Assembly: GCA_031993545.1 (NCBI GenBank)
Contig: DAMAHZ010000002.1
Coordinates: forward strand, 47,597 to 111,596
Reading direction: 5' to 3'
DNA length: 64,000 nt
From: UBA1535 sp002323775
GTDB taxonomy: Bacteria; Bacillota; Clostridia; Tissierellales; Sedimentibacteraceae
Below, one piece after another: positions 41,118-50,235 of this stretch (positions are counted from its first letter, which is position 1; the number at the start of each line of letters is the position of its first letter). The notes below the pieces were generated by a model. It had not been told where the DNA came from, did not search any database, and was given only the letters and a program-made list of their open reading frames with translations. The position numbers and the translations under genes are program-made.

Positions 41118-42971
41118 TTATTCGCTATAATTAACTGCCTGAGAATTAAACAATTTATAATACAAACTCTCTGTCTTTTTCATCAGATTTTTATGAGTAT
41201 CAAAATCTTTGACCTTACCCTCGTCTATTATCAATATCTTGTCACAAAAAACACTGCTTGACATTCTGTGAGAAATGTATATTGCTGTTTTATCTCCTAC
41301 TAAATTATTGAAATTTTCGTATATTTCTGCTTCTGCTAATGGGTCTAAGGCACTTGTTGGCTCGTCAAGTATGATAAGCGAGGCATTTTTGTATAATGCC
41401 CTTGCTATTGCAATCTTTTGCTTCTCACCGCCAGACATATCAATACCATCCTCATCATAGGCTTTGCCAAACATTGAAGCAACTCCCTTTGGCAAAATCT
41501 TAATCTTTTCATCCAGACCAACATCCTTTATTAATTCCATAACCCTTTCAGTATTTGAGTTTTGAAAATTACAGCTTATATTTTCGTCTATGCTGAATGC
41601 AAATATCTTAAAATCCTGAAACACTGTTGCTATGCTATTCATATAGCTATCATAATCATACTCAAATATATCATGACCATTTATGTATATCTTTCCATTT
41701 GTCGGATGATACAGCCTGCATATGAGCTTAACTAATGTCGTCTTTCCTGCACCATTAAGTCCAACAATTGAAATTTTTTCGTTTTTATTAATTTCAAAGC
41801 TTATGTCCTCAAGAACAAACTTATCGCTCTTTGGATATTTGAAAGATACATTTTCAAATTTAATACTTTCCACTTCACCTGAGAACTTTGTTTTGCCCTC
41901 TATATTTTCATTAGGTAATGACATGAACTCCATAAATGGATCAAGATATCCAAGCATTTGCATTATAACTGTTATACTTCTTCCTAGCGCTACTGTTGTT
42001 CTTGTAAAATTAATGGCTGCTGAAACGTACATAGTAAATGAGCCAAGACCAATTTTAGCTCCAAAGTTATCACTTATTACTCGAAGTCCCACATAGCCAT
42101 AAGAAATTGCTGCCTGCAAGTCATTAATTATACCAGTCATTCCTTCAAATTTACCTTTTTTACGATAAAATTCAATACCTCCATAATATATCTCTTTATT
42201 GTAAGCACTAATTTTATCTATCAGCATTTTATTCATATTAAACAATCTTATGTCTTTTTGTATTGTTTCGCTCCCAGTTAGATTTATATAATATCCTAAT
42301 CTTCTATTTGTAGGTATAAGTCTATCATTCATACTTTTTTGATGTTCAATAAAGCTTTTATATGCAAAATTTTGCAATACAACTGCCGCAAGTGAAAATA
42401 CAACTAAAACCCAGCTTAATGTAAATAAAATTACTATCAAGCCTATAATCGTAACAATATTGTTGAGTGCCTTAGCAATATTATCTATAAGTGTTTGTAA
42501 AACTCTCATAATATTTAGAGCAAATATAGACCTCTCTTTTAAATCCAAATAGTATGGATCTTCTAGGTAAGAAAAATCAAGGCTCATAATTTTTCTTGAC
42601 ATTGCTTGATTCATTTTTTCTCTAACATAAATAGACTTGACATCTAATATTCTTTTCATTGTATTTTCTAAAAAAGCAAACAAAAGATTTGAGAGAATTA
42701 TTATTGCTCCAAACAAAAGCAATTTGTTTAACGCATTGTTTTCTAACAAATATTCAAAATTCACAACTGAAGGAATAAAGCTTTTGACTGAAGGAATATT
42801 AGAATAATTGGAAAGTAAAACTAATTCATCTATCAAATATTTCGGAAGTATAATATTTAAGAATAACCTAGTGCTGCTAATTAATGTATTAGCCAACAAA
42901 ATAAATATATAAGCCGGAGAAATTTCCCATGATAGTTTGATAAACATTTTTAATTTTTTAAAATTATTCAT
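41118..42971 (-). CDS. ABC exporter subunit B (TMD-NBD half transporter)
   Basis: The 617-residue half transporter has six membrane helices (to about residue 330) and an ABC domain with Walker A GLNGAGKTT, signature MSGGEKQKIAIARAL, Walker B LIILDEPTSALD and switch ISHRMSS. All catalytic residues are intact. It overlaps the partner gene by 8 bases and is 2:1 similar in layout, so the two should form a heterodimer. Drug or lipid-like peptide export is typical of the family. No lantibiotic or peptide substrate gene is nearby. Confidence 0.92.
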   Translation of the reverse strand: MNNFKKLKMFIKLSWEISPAYIFILLANTLISSTRLFLNIILPKYLIDELVLLSNYSNIPSVKSFIPSVVNFEYLLENNALNKLLLFGAIIILSNLLFAFLENTMKRILDVKSIYVREKMNQAMSRKIMSLDFSYLEDPYYLDLKERSIFALNIMRVLQTLIDNIAKALNNIVTIIGLIVILFTLSWVLVVFSLAAVVLQNFAYKSFIEHQKSMNDRLIPTNRRLGYYINLTGSETIQKDIRLFNMNKMLIDKISAYNKEIYYGGIEFYRKKGKFEGMTGIINDLQAAISYGYVGLRVISDNFGAKIGLGSFTMYVSAAINFTRTTVALGRSITVIMQMLGYLDPFMEFMSLPNENIEGKTKFSGEVESIKFENVSFKYPKSDKFVLEDISFEINKNEKISIVGLNGAGKTTLVKLICRLYHPTNGKIYINGHDIFEYDYDSYMNSIATVFQDFKIFAFSIDENISCNFQNSNTERVMELIKDVGLDEKIKILPKGVASMFGKAYDEDGIDMSGGEKQKIAIARALYKNASLIILDEPTSALDPLAEAEIYENFNNLVGDKTAIYISHRMSSSVFCDKILIIDEGKVKDFDTHKNLMKKTESLYYKLFNSQAVNYSE

Positions 42972-44787
42972 TAGTTATCTCAGCTCCTTCCTTGTAATAT
43001 TTGCCCTGTATGCTGAACATTTCATAGTATTTTCCTTGAAGTGCCATCAGTTCCTCATGATTACCATATTCACACAAGCCCTCTTTATCAAACAATGCAA
43101 TTTTGTCGCAGAATTTGGTACTTGCTAGTCTGTGAGAAATATAAACTGCTGTTTTACCCTGTATTAGCTCACTAAAATTCTGATAAATTTCGGCCTCAGC
43201 CAAGGCGTCTAACGCAGCTGTTGGTTCGTCCATTATTACCATATTGGCATTTTTATATAAAGCTCTTGCAATTGCAAGTTTTTGCTGCTCTCCTCCCGAA
43301 AATTCTGTTCCATCTTCTTCTATAATCTTTAGCATCATTTGATCTAAGCCTTTTTCAAAACCTTGCACCTTATTTTTAAGTCCAACCTTTTCAAGAGCCT
43401 TCCAAACTCTCTCGTCATCAACATTTATAGACGAGCAAGCTACGTTTTCCCTTATTGTATATGCAATCACATTAACCTCTTGGAATACTACTGAAAACAT
43501 CGAATAAAGAGCTTTTTTATCAAATTTCTTTATAGATATACCATTAATTAAAATATCTCCATCACTTAGATCAAACAATCCAGTCATTAGCTTTACTAAG
43601 GTTGTTTTCCCTGCTCCATTTACACCTACTATAGCTAATCTTTCACCCTTACTTATTTTTAAGTTTAAATTCTTTAAAATATATTTTTCTGTTTTAGGAT
43701 ATTTAAAGCTTACATTCTTAAATTCTATTTCTAAAGTGTCCCCTGTTATAGCTTTAAGTTCTCCACCCTTTTCGCCATAATCAGCATCCAAAAAATCATA
43801 AAAATCATTAACATATTGACCCTCAACGTAAATTGTAGTTAAATCCTCTATTAAGGACTTAAGCATCATCGACAAAGAAATAATAGCTGTCAAATACATT
43901 GAAAAATCTGCTATAGACATTCCATTTACAGTTTTGTATATTAATATCCCATAGGTCAATATATCACTTACTAATAATGTAAAAAGTGCGAGAAAGCCTA
44001 AAGCGTATTCCTTATTTTTTATCCTTTTATTTACTGCAACATATCCTTCTATTTCTTTATTATAATTATCTAATATTCTATTTTTAAGATTATAGACTCT
44101 TATATCCTTTCCAAAGCCAAAATCGTGAGTCGTATTATAATAGTAGGCAGTTTTACGCTCCGAATGTGCTAAGGCTTTTTTATTTTTATATGTATATTGC
44201 TGGACTCCCCTGTTTATCAAAAGAGTTACTACTAAATTCATTATTAGACCAAGCAGTATCCATGTGTTTAGCATACCTATAAATAATACAAATACTACCG
44301 TAGTTATAAAAATAGACGGTGTTTCAAACAACTTATGATATACTCCCTCTATACCATTAAAATTACTGTTTGTTGCATTAAATGCCCTTTGATTTTCCTC
44401 ATAAAAGTCTGCATCCTCTGCATATTTATATTCAAGGCTTATTAATTTATCAGTGAAATCCCTTAAATAATCTAATCTCATTAAAGTAATCATCTTGCTA
44501 GTATGATTGATAACAAAAGATTTTATATATCCAAATATCGAGCTTAGAACAAAATAGCTAAATACTATTATTAGTATATTTTCAATGCTGGCTTTATCCC
44601 ATGGCGATAATTCGTTAATCAGAAGCTTAGGTAATATAACTGGGAAAAATGGATATATTACAGCTGCTATTGTGTAAATGACAAAAAATGAGTAAAGTTT
44701 TTTGTTATTTGCGGTAACATATTTTAACATTCTTTTTATTGTTTTTCCTAATGGGTAAATAATCTTTTCTTGAGTATTTTCTTGCAT
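42964..44787 (-). CDS. ABC exporter subunit A (TMD-NBD half transporter)
   Basis: The 607-residue partner has the same TMD-NBD order: Walker A GVNGAGKTT, signature FSGGEQQKLAIARAL, Walker B MVIMDEPTAALD and switch ISHRLAS. Both halves keep the catalytic Glu, so the heterodimer is not of the classic degenerate-site type. It follows the ArsR-like regulator by 107 bases and is co-translated with the second subunit. Confidence 0.92.
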   Translation of the reverse strand: MQENTQEKIIYPLGKTIKRMLKYVTANNKKLYSFFVIYTIAAVIYPFFPVILPKLLINELSPWDKASIENILIIVFSYFVLSSIFGYIKSFVINHTSKMITLMRLDYLRDFTDKLISLEYKYAEDADFYEENQRAFNATNSNFNGIEGVYHKLFETPSIFITTVVFVLFIGMLNTWILLGLIMNLVVTLLINRGVQQYTYKNKKALAHSERKTAYYYNTTHDFGFGKDIRVYNLKNRILDNYNKEIEGYVAVNKRIKNKEYALGFLALFTLLVSDILTYGILIYKTVNGMSIADFSMYLTAIISLSMMLKSLIEDLTTIYVEGQYVNDFYDFLDADYGEKGGELKAITGDTLEIEFKNVSFKYPKTEKYILKNLNLKISKGERLAIVGVNGAGKTTLVKLMTGLFDLSDGDILINGISIKKFDKKALYSMFSVVFQEVNVIAYTIRENVACSSINVDDERVWKALEKVGLKNKVQGFEKGLDQMMLKIIEEDGTEFSGGEQQKLAIARALYKNANMVIMDEPTAALDALAEAEIYQNFSELIQGKTAVYISHRLASTKFCDKIALFDKEGLCEYGNHEELMALQGKYYEMFSIQGKYYKEGAEITNE

Positions 44788-44894
44788 TTTTTGAGTCCTC
44801 CATATTTTGTTTAATTATTAACTACATATTGAAATCACTTTTTTAAAAGAAATAAATATGTATTTGCTATAATTTAATTATAGCTTTTAAGTCC

Positions 44895-45548
44895 TTAATT
44901 ATCATCCCAATTACCATTCATATCGCTAATTCCAGCCAGCAGCATAATAATTCCTTGAACCTTATGCGGTTGTATCGCATATACACCCTTATTGTTATTA
45001 ACGTCTTCAACAATCAAATCAGCTACAAGTAAAGGCCTCATGTGGTGATATGCCTGTCCAGTCGAATTTAACTTACATTCCTTTACAATCTCAGCTACAG
45101 ACATGGGTTTCTTTAAAATAGCAAGTAAAATATTCAATCTATCGCTATTTCCAATGCAATTAAGAACTTTTTCCACTGTCTTATTTTCAATAAGATTCAA
45201 TAAATTATCTACATTTACACCACTGCTTATCCAATTGTGCTGTCTGTCATTAGAGTAAAATACGCCTAAATGGCTTATTAAGCCTGAAACACCTTTATCC
45301 TTTGTTTGCTGGCATAATTCTCCCAATTTATCATCCAGCTGTTTATCAGGATGAATGTTTTTCACTATACGGACACCCTTTGATGTATTATTCTCATCTG
45401 CTTTTTCATCATCTTCTCTAAGCCAAAAGCTTTTTACTGGCTGTGTACGTTTGTTGTTAATTATAGTATCTTGTGCCATAATTTTTTCTTTGATTTCTAT
45501 GATTTCATCTTTTAATCTGTCAATTTCTTCCGCTAAATTTCTTTCCAT
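44895..45548 (-). CDS. ArsR-like winged-helix regulator of the ABC exporter
   Basis: The 217-residue protein starts with an N-terminal coiled coil (EEIDRLKDEIIEIKEKI) and has a C-terminal ArsR-like winged helix (DRLNILLAILKKPMSVAEIVKECKLNSTGQAYHHMRPLLVADLI). A middle region of about 90 residues may sense the effector. No Cys metal-binding pattern is obvious. I choose ATG 45548; AAAGGAG sits 10 bases upstream and would be inside the frame with the upstream TTG. Its promoter carries two inverted operator copies, so it is likely an autorepressor that also controls the exporter genes. Confidence 0.8.
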   Translation of the reverse strand: MERNLAEEIDRLKDEIIEIKEKIMAQDTIINNKRTQPVKSFWLREDDEKADENNTSKGVRIVKNIHPDKQLDDKLGELCQQTKDKGVSGLISHLGVFYSNDRQHNWISSGVNVDNLLNLIENKTVEKVLNCIGNSDRLNILLAILKKPMSVAEIVKECKLNSTGQAYHHMRPLLVADLIVEDVNNNKGVYAIQPHKVQGIIMLLAGISDMNGNWDDN

Positions 45549-45583
45549 TATAATCTCGCTCCTTTCCAATTACAAAATAAACA

Positions 45584-45649
45584 AATTCGTAATTACGTAA
45601 TTTCATTATATGTTATTGAAATTTGTTTGTCAATACGTAATTACAAATT
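45584..45649 (-). promoter_or_regulatory. Consensus promoter bracketed by two inverted operator copies
   Basis: The promoter is TTGACA (45628-45633), 17 bp, TATAAT (45605-45610) on the minus strand. Operator one, AATTCGTAATTACGTAAT (45584-45601), lies just downstream of -10. Operator two (45632-45649) is its inverted copy and touches -35. Both share the palindromic core GTAATTAC. Their centres are about 48 bp apart, so looping or double occupancy by the ArsR-like protein would shut the promoter. Confidence 0.8.
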
Positions 45650-45700
45650 TCTTTGCTTCAATAAGTTATAACTATAAAGCAAAGTATTTTTAGTACAAAA

Positions 45701-45766
45701 ATAAAACTAATATTTATGATTAAATTTATCATTTTTCTTGTAGCTATTAGTTTTATATGGTAAAAT
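45701..45766 (+). promoter_or_regulatory. Possible promoter of the GNAT gene with inverted repeat
   Basis: ATAAAACTAATA (45701-45712) and TATTAGTTTTAT (45745-45756) form a perfect 12-bp inverted repeat. The right arm lies in the spacer between TTGTAG (45738-45743) and TAAAAT (45761-45766), 17 bp apart. ATGAT/ATCAT arms lie inside the loop. Confidence 0.45.
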
Positions 45767-45806
45767 TGTATACACTATATAAAACAATACTAATTTAAGA
45801 AATGAG

Positions 45807-46325
45807 ATGATAATTTTGTTTACAGATAATATTATTAGCGAAAGATTAATACTTCGCAATATGTTGCAAGATGATGCTAAAGATGTTTGGGAAATATGGA
45901 GCAGTAGTGAGAATGAAAAATACATGTGCGATCCCGTTGAGTCATTAGAAGAAGTTATATCCATATGTGAAGATGTTGAAAAATTAGAGGATTACTTAAC
46001 AGTCGCAACCTTAAAAGATACTGGCGAAGTTATTGGAACTTGTTGCTTTGGCAATACAAACAGAAATGATGAATGGGGATTTGGATATTCAATTAAGCAA
46101 AAATTCTGGGGTAAAGGTTTTGCTACTGAAATTGTGAATGCTGTTATTTCATATGGTCAAAGTTTAGGAATTAAAGATTTTAAATCAGATTGTGCAACAG
46201 AAAACACTGCATCAGCTAAAGTTATGGAAAAGTGCGGGATGAAACTAAACCATAAAAGCAGCTTTAAGCAGCCTAAAGCAAATATAATATACGAATCGTC
46301 TGTTTATACATTACATATAGACTAA
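45807..46325 (+). CDS. GNAT family N-acetyltransferase (RimJ/RimL-like)
   Basis: The 172-residue protein starts TDNIISERLILRNMLQDDAKDVWEIWSS and has GFGYSIKQKFWGKGFATEIVNAVISYG, the acetyl-CoA-binding loop, then CATENTASAKVMEKCGMK. This is the RimJ/RimL-like subgroup, which acetylates N-termini of proteins or small molecules. The start may instead be the TTG four codons downstream. The neighbouring genes are small accessory enzymes with no shared pathway visible. Confidence 0.85.
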   Translation: MIILFTDNIISERLILRNMLQDDAKDVWEIWSSSENEKYMCDPVESLEEVISICEDVEKLEDYLTVATLKDTGEVIGTCCFGNTNRNDEWGFGYSIKQKFWGKGFATEIVNAVISYGQSLGIKDFKSDCATENTASAKVMEKCGMKLNHKSSFKQPKANIIYESSVYTLHID

Positions 46326-46457
46326 CACTGATTTTTAAACATTAGAGCAATCATTTTCGCATGAAGAAACTGTTCGTATTATAAATAATAAAATATTGAT
46401 AAAAATTAAAGGTTAAATTTATGGTATTAAAATATAAATCATTAATTATCAAAATAC

Positions 46458-46532
46458 CAGCTTGTGTAAATCATTCTACTGTAGACTATAAGTTACACAA
46501 GGCTGAATTAATAAACCTTGTGTAACAAGCTG
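46458..46532 (+). other. Competing hairpins, attenuator-like, before a PNPOx-like gene
   Basis: Three related segments occur: AGCTTGTGTAA (46459-46469), GTTACACAAGG (46492-46502) and CCTTGTGTAAC (46516-46526). The middle one can pair with either neighbour, so two hairpins exclude each other. An outer CAGCTTGT/ACAAGCTG pair (46458-46465, 46525-46532) can also form. A T-rich stretch GTTTATTTGAT follows. It lies in the 268-base gap after the GNAT gene, so it could also be its terminator. Confidence 0.55.
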
Positions 46533-46593
46533 TTTATTTGATATTATTGCTTTTTATAAAATTAAAATAAATTACCATTATATGGAGGTTAAA

Positions 46594-47028
46594 ATGAAAG
46601 AAAAAATTAATTCCGATATTCAAAAAAATATGGATGAACGATTTGGTCATGATACATTGATTTCAGTTGCAACTATAGAAAATGGCATCCCTCATGTTCG
46701 AATTGTCGATAGTTATTATGAAGATGGTACATTTTACACATTAACCCATGCACACTCCAATAAAATGAAGAACATAAATGCAAACCCTACTGTTGCACTA
46801 TGCAGCGAATGGTTTACAGCTCATGGTATTGGCGAAAATATTGGACATCCATGTGATGATAAGAATGCAGAAATTGCAAAAAAATTAAGAGTTATTTTTT
46901 CTGATTGTTATTGTAATGATAAAAATAAAGATAGCAACCCAGATACCTGCATCCTTTGTATTCGTTTAACAGATGGCATACTTATTCATGATGGAATAAA
47001 ATACGAGATCGATTTTTCAACTAATTAA
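46594..47028 (+). CDS. Pyridoxamine 5'-phosphate oxidase-like FMN-binding protein
   Basis: The 144-residue protein has a split-barrel PNPOx-like pattern: DTLISVATIENGIPHVRIVDSYYEDGTFYTLTHAHSNKMKNI, then WFTAHGIGENIGHPCDDKNAEIAKKLRVIFSDC. Small proteins of this family bind flavin; the reaction is not known. The chosen ATG lies 5 bases after GGAGG. It is a paralogue of 63098-63583, with the same GIGEN and DxKNAEI motifs. It carries more Cys residues near the C-terminus (CYCN, CILC). Confidence 0.8.
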   Translation: MKEKINSDIQKNMDERFGHDTLISVATIENGIPHVRIVDSYYEDGTFYTLTHAHSNKMKNINANPTVALCSEWFTAHGIGENIGHPCDDKNAEIAKKLRVIFSDCYCNDKNKDSNPDTCILCIRLTDGILIHDGIKYEIDFSTN

Positions 47029-47050
47029 AATATAAACTAGAGGTTATTTT

Positions 47051-47812
47051 ATGGAATGGGAAACAAGACTTAATAAATTTATTGAAAATTTTGAGCATAA
47101 ACAAGATTTAATCGGTGTTATTGTTTGCGGAAGCTACATAACAGGAAATCCAAGCAATCATTCCGATTTAGATGTACATTTGCTTTTGAATGATACATGT
47201 GATTATAGAGAACGAGGAAACAGAGTTGTTGATGGCTTGTTAATTGAATACTTTGCCAACCCTCCGAAGCAAATTCTTTCGTATTTTAATCAGGACTTAA
47301 AGGATAAGAGTTTAATGTGTCAAACTCAATTTGCAACAGGTAAAATACTTAAAGATTTAACAGGAAAAGTCGTAGAATTAAAAAATATTGGCAATAATAT
47401 GATTGAAGAATTTTACTGCAACAGTAAATATGAAATGTCAGAATTGACAAAATATTTTTTATGGGATATGCTTGATGATTTGCAAGATGCCTACGATAAC
47501 AGTAAGGCTGATTTTAGTTTTTTATATTATAATCTACTTAACCGTATGATTTACAGTTACATGAAAAGCATAAACAGACCATATAATTTCAAAACAATTT
47601 TAGGCAATGCTTCATCTGAAATAGTACGCAAAAAGTACATGCTCAAAGAATTACCGCACGATAATATCAAAATTCTTATTGAAAAATGTATTATTGAAAA
47701 AAATATTGAACAACAGATGATATTGTATACTGATTTGACAAATGAAATTTTATCTTTATACGGTGGATTTAATATTAATGAATTCACATTAAATTCAGCT
47801 GTTGAACTATAG
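47051..47812 (+). CDS. Nucleotidyltransferase-domain protein, aminoglycoside adenylyltransferase-like
   Basis: The 253-residue protein has the nucleotidyltransferase fold signature GVIVCGSYITGNPSNHSDLDVHLLL (GS and DxD), followed by a helical C-terminal region with two to three long helices. This resembles KNTase/ANT-type enzymes, which adenylate antibiotics, but the substrate cannot be read. Toxin-type or housekeeping roles are also possible. It follows the PNPOx-like gene by 22 bases. Confidence 0.8.
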   Translation: MEWETRLNKFIENFEHKQDLIGVIVCGSYITGNPSNHSDLDVHLLLNDTCDYRERGNRVVDGLLIEYFANPPKQILSYFNQDLKDKSLMCQTQFATGKILKDLTGKVVELKNIGNNMIEEFYCNSKYEMSELTKYFLWDMLDDLQDAYDNSKADFSFLYYNLLNRMIYSYMKSINRPYNFKTILGNASSEIVRKKYMLKELPHDNIKILIEKCIIEKNIEQQMILYTDLTNEILSLYGGFNINEFTLNSAVEL

Positions 47813-47862
47813 CTTTTTGTTATTAAAATTAGAAAATTCATAAAGTAGACGGAGGAGCATTT

Positions 47863-49095
47863 TTGAAAATATTAGGAATAGTAGTAGAATATAATCCTTT
47901 TCACCTTGGACATAAATATCAATTAGAAATGGCAAGGAAAGAGTCACAATGTGACGGCGTTGCTGTTGTTATGAGCGGTAATTATGTTCAGCGTGGAGAG
48001 CCAGCCATAATAGATAAATATACACGTGCTGAAATGGCTATAAAAAGTGGTGTGGATTTAGTTATAGAACTACCCTTTCCTTTTTCATGCCAAAATGCAG
48101 AGCTTTTCGCACTTGGAGCTATAAGAGAGCTGAAAAAATTAAATGTATCGACAATAAGCTTTGGCTGTGAAAATACAGATATTAATTTGTTAAATAAAAT
48201 TGCAGATTTTCAGCTAAATAATGTGGAAGAATATAATCTTTTGCTTAAAGAGTATGTAAGCGAGGGTTTGTCGTATCCAAGTGCAGTAAATAGTGCTATT
48301 AACACTCTATTAAGCGAAGCTAATAATCATTCGGATGACTTGACATTATTACCTAATAACACCCTAGGATTGGAATATATTAAGGCTGCAAGAAAAATTA
48401 ATTTTAATGTAGATTTTTTACCAATAAAAAGACATATGGCACAGCATAATGATAAAAAAATTACCAATAAATTTGCGAGTGCTACAGCTATTAGAAGTGA
48501 AGTTTTAGATATGAATTTAATAAAAACCAAGGCTTCCCTGCCCCCTATTTCATATGCCTTGCTAAAAGATTATTATAAAGAGCATAAACTATTTAACAGT
48601 CTTGATAACTATTTAGACCTAATATATTATAAGATAATTAGCTCTGACAAAAACTACTTAAAAACAATATATGATATAACTGAGGGTTTGGAAAACAAAA
48701 TTTATGATAATGCTTGCAAACACAAAACTCTTGATGATTTCATAATGTCAATCAAGTCAAAGCGTTATACATATTCAAGAATAAGGCGTATTTTATTAAA
48801 TATTCTTTTGGATATAACAACAGCAGACATCGATTATTTAAAGGAAAATGATAATAACTATATTAAAGCCTTAGCGTTTAATTTTAACGGAAAGAAAATT
48901 CTAAACCACGCAAAGGAAAATAACACTGCTATAATAACAAAATTTTCTGATTATAAAAGAAATGGTATTGATGTAAAAAATAGCAAAGTGTTTGAAATGA
49001 CGAACAAATCAAGCAATATATATTATTTACCGTTTAAAAACAGAGAAAATTTTTATAATCTTGAATATAAAAAAAATGTAGACTATATTAAATAG
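47863..49095 (+). CDS. tmcAL: tRNA(Met) cytidine acetate ligase (YlbM)
   Basis: The 410-residue protein begins MKILGIVVEYNPFHLGHKYQL, a nucleotidylyltransferase start with HxGH, and has VVMSGNYVQRGEPAIIDKYTRAEMA, LVIELPFPFSCQNAE and later RRILLNILLDIT. TmcAL uses acetate and ATP to acetylate C34 of elongator tRNA(Met), which keeps AUA decoding accurate. The start codon is TTG, with GGAGG upstream. It precedes ylbJ, as in Bacillus, but coaD and rsmD are 8 kb away. Confidence 0.93.
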   Translation: MKILGIVVEYNPFHLGHKYQLEMARKESQCDGVAVVMSGNYVQRGEPAIIDKYTRAEMAIKSGVDLVIELPFPFSCQNAELFALGAIRELKKLNVSTISFGCENTDINLLNKIADFQLNNVEEYNLLLKEYVSEGLSYPSAVNSAINTLLSEANNHSDDLTLLPNNTLGLEYIKAARKINFNVDFLPIKRHMAQHNDKKITNKFASATAIRSEVLDMNLIKTKASLPPISYALLKDYYKEHKLFNSLDNYLDLIYYKIISSDKNYLKTIYDITEGLENKIYDNACKHKTLDDFIMSIKSKRYTYSRIRRILLNILLDITTADIDYLKENDNNYIKALAFNFNGKKILNHAKENNTAIITKFSDYKRNGIDVKNSKVFEMTNKSSNIYYLPFKNRENFYNLEYKKNVDYIK

Positions 49096-49106
49096 TGGAC
49101 ATATAA

Positions 49107-49150
49107 GCACCTTAAGGACAATATATTATCTTGGAGGTGTTTTTATTTTT
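49107..49150 (+). terminator. Terminator after tmcAL
   Basis: A 12-bp stem with one bulge and G-U pairs (AAGCACCTTAAG side from 49105; CTTGGAGGTGTTT side) is followed by a T-rich stretch TTATTTTTATATT. Confidence 0.7.
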
Positions 49151-49212
49151 ATATTTAATATTATCCTCCATTTATAGGAAAAACCAACAAATTCTTTACA
49201 TGGAGGCATCAA

Positions 49213-50169
49213 TTGATTAGAAAAAATTTAGCACCTATATTTGCTTTAATTTTGATTATAATATTCTTTATTCAGCCAAATATTGTCAGGTCAGGAGCTA
49301 TAAGCGGAATTACTCTGTGGTATAGTAAGATATTGCCCGTTTTATTTCCTATGTTCATTTTATCAAATATATTGCTTCAATACAGTTTTTTATATGATGT
49401 ATTAGAAAAGGTATCATCATTATCCAAGCGATTACTAGGCAGTTCATTTGCAGCTATACCATTTATTATAGGAGCTATATCGGGCTATCCCTCAGGAGCT
49501 TTCTCAACAGATTTAATGATTAAAAGCAATAGGATTTCTAAAGCTGAGGCTAATTATCTTTTAAGCTTTACTAATTTATGCAGTTTTCAATTTATTTCTG
49601 CTGTTATTGTGATGTCAATGCTTAAAGATACAAGTTTTTTACTGTATTTAGTACTTCCGCACTACATCGGAGCGATTGTGCTGTCAAAATTTATGAAAAA
49701 GGACTTTGTAAGTATAAAAAAAGCAAAAAAAGAAAGCCTCATCAAAACTATATCCTTTAATGAGGCCTTTAGTAACGCTATATCTAAATCAGTAATAAGC
49801 ATACTGACAGTGGCAGGAGTAATTGTTATTTTTTCAATATTATCCGAATACATAATGTCAATAGTATCCATAGATACAAATTCAAGCATAGCAACTGCAA
49901 ATCCAGTTAGGCAAATTATAGTAGCTTTATCTACAGGTGTCCTTGAGATGACAAATGGTTGCAATATAACTTGTTCATCGTCGTTACCAATCGAAGTAAA
50001 ACTTATAATACTAAACTTTTTAATAAGCTTCTCAGGTTTTTCTATAATTTTCCAAACCGTAAGTGTAAGCAACAACATTGAAATAAATATACTTGATTAT
50101 ATCAAAGTAAAATTTGTACATGGCATAATTTCTTCACTTATTGCTGTAATTATGCTTCTTATGTTCTAA
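49213..50169 (+). CDS. ylbJ: YlbJ family integral membrane protein
   Basis: The 318-residue protein is a nucleoside-gate-like membrane protein with about eight helices and the segment LPVLFPMFILSNILLQ, IGAISGYPSGAFSTDLMIKS and FIISFSGFSIIFQ-like end. In spore-formers YlbJ is needed during sporulation; presence here suggests spore-forming ancestry, not proof of sporulation. The start is TTG after GGAGG. Confidence 0.88.
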   Translation: MIRKNLAPIFALILIIIFFIQPNIVRSGAISGITLWYSKILPVLFPMFILSNILLQYSFLYDVLEKVSSLSKRLLGSSFAAIPFIIGAISGYPSGAFSTDLMIKSNRISKAEANYLLSFTNLCSFQFISAVIVMSMLKDTSFLLYLVLPHYIGAIVLSKFMKKDFVSIKKAKKESLIKTISFNEAFSNAISKSVISILTVAGVIVIFSILSEYIMSIVSIDTNSSIATANPVRQIIVALSTGVLEMTNGCNITCSSSLPIEVKLIILNFLISFSGFSIIFQTVSVSNNIEINILDYIKVKFVHGIISSLIAVIMLLMF

Positions 50170-50195
50170 TTATGTCATATTTGTACATCAGTATC

Positions 50196-50226
50196 TAATA
50201 TAATAAACATCTTTTTTATTATATTA
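50196..50226. terminator. Hairpin between convergent ylbJ and metallophosphatase genes
   Basis: TAATATAATAAA (50196-50207) pairs perfectly with TTTATTATATTA (50215-50226). AT-only stem, so weak, but placed where a shared terminator is expected. Confidence 0.5.
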
Positions 50227-50235
50227 TTCAGCCAA

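Noticed and set aside
41118..44787. Degenerate ATP site in the heterodimeric exporter
   Set aside because: Both subunits keep Walker A Lys, Walker B Glu, the signature SGG and the switch His.
44860..44885. GCTATAATT/AATTATAGC hairpin between the ArsR-like gene and the ABC exporter genes
   Set aside because: No T tract on the minus strand, so it should not separate regulator and exporter; too short and AT-rich to call.
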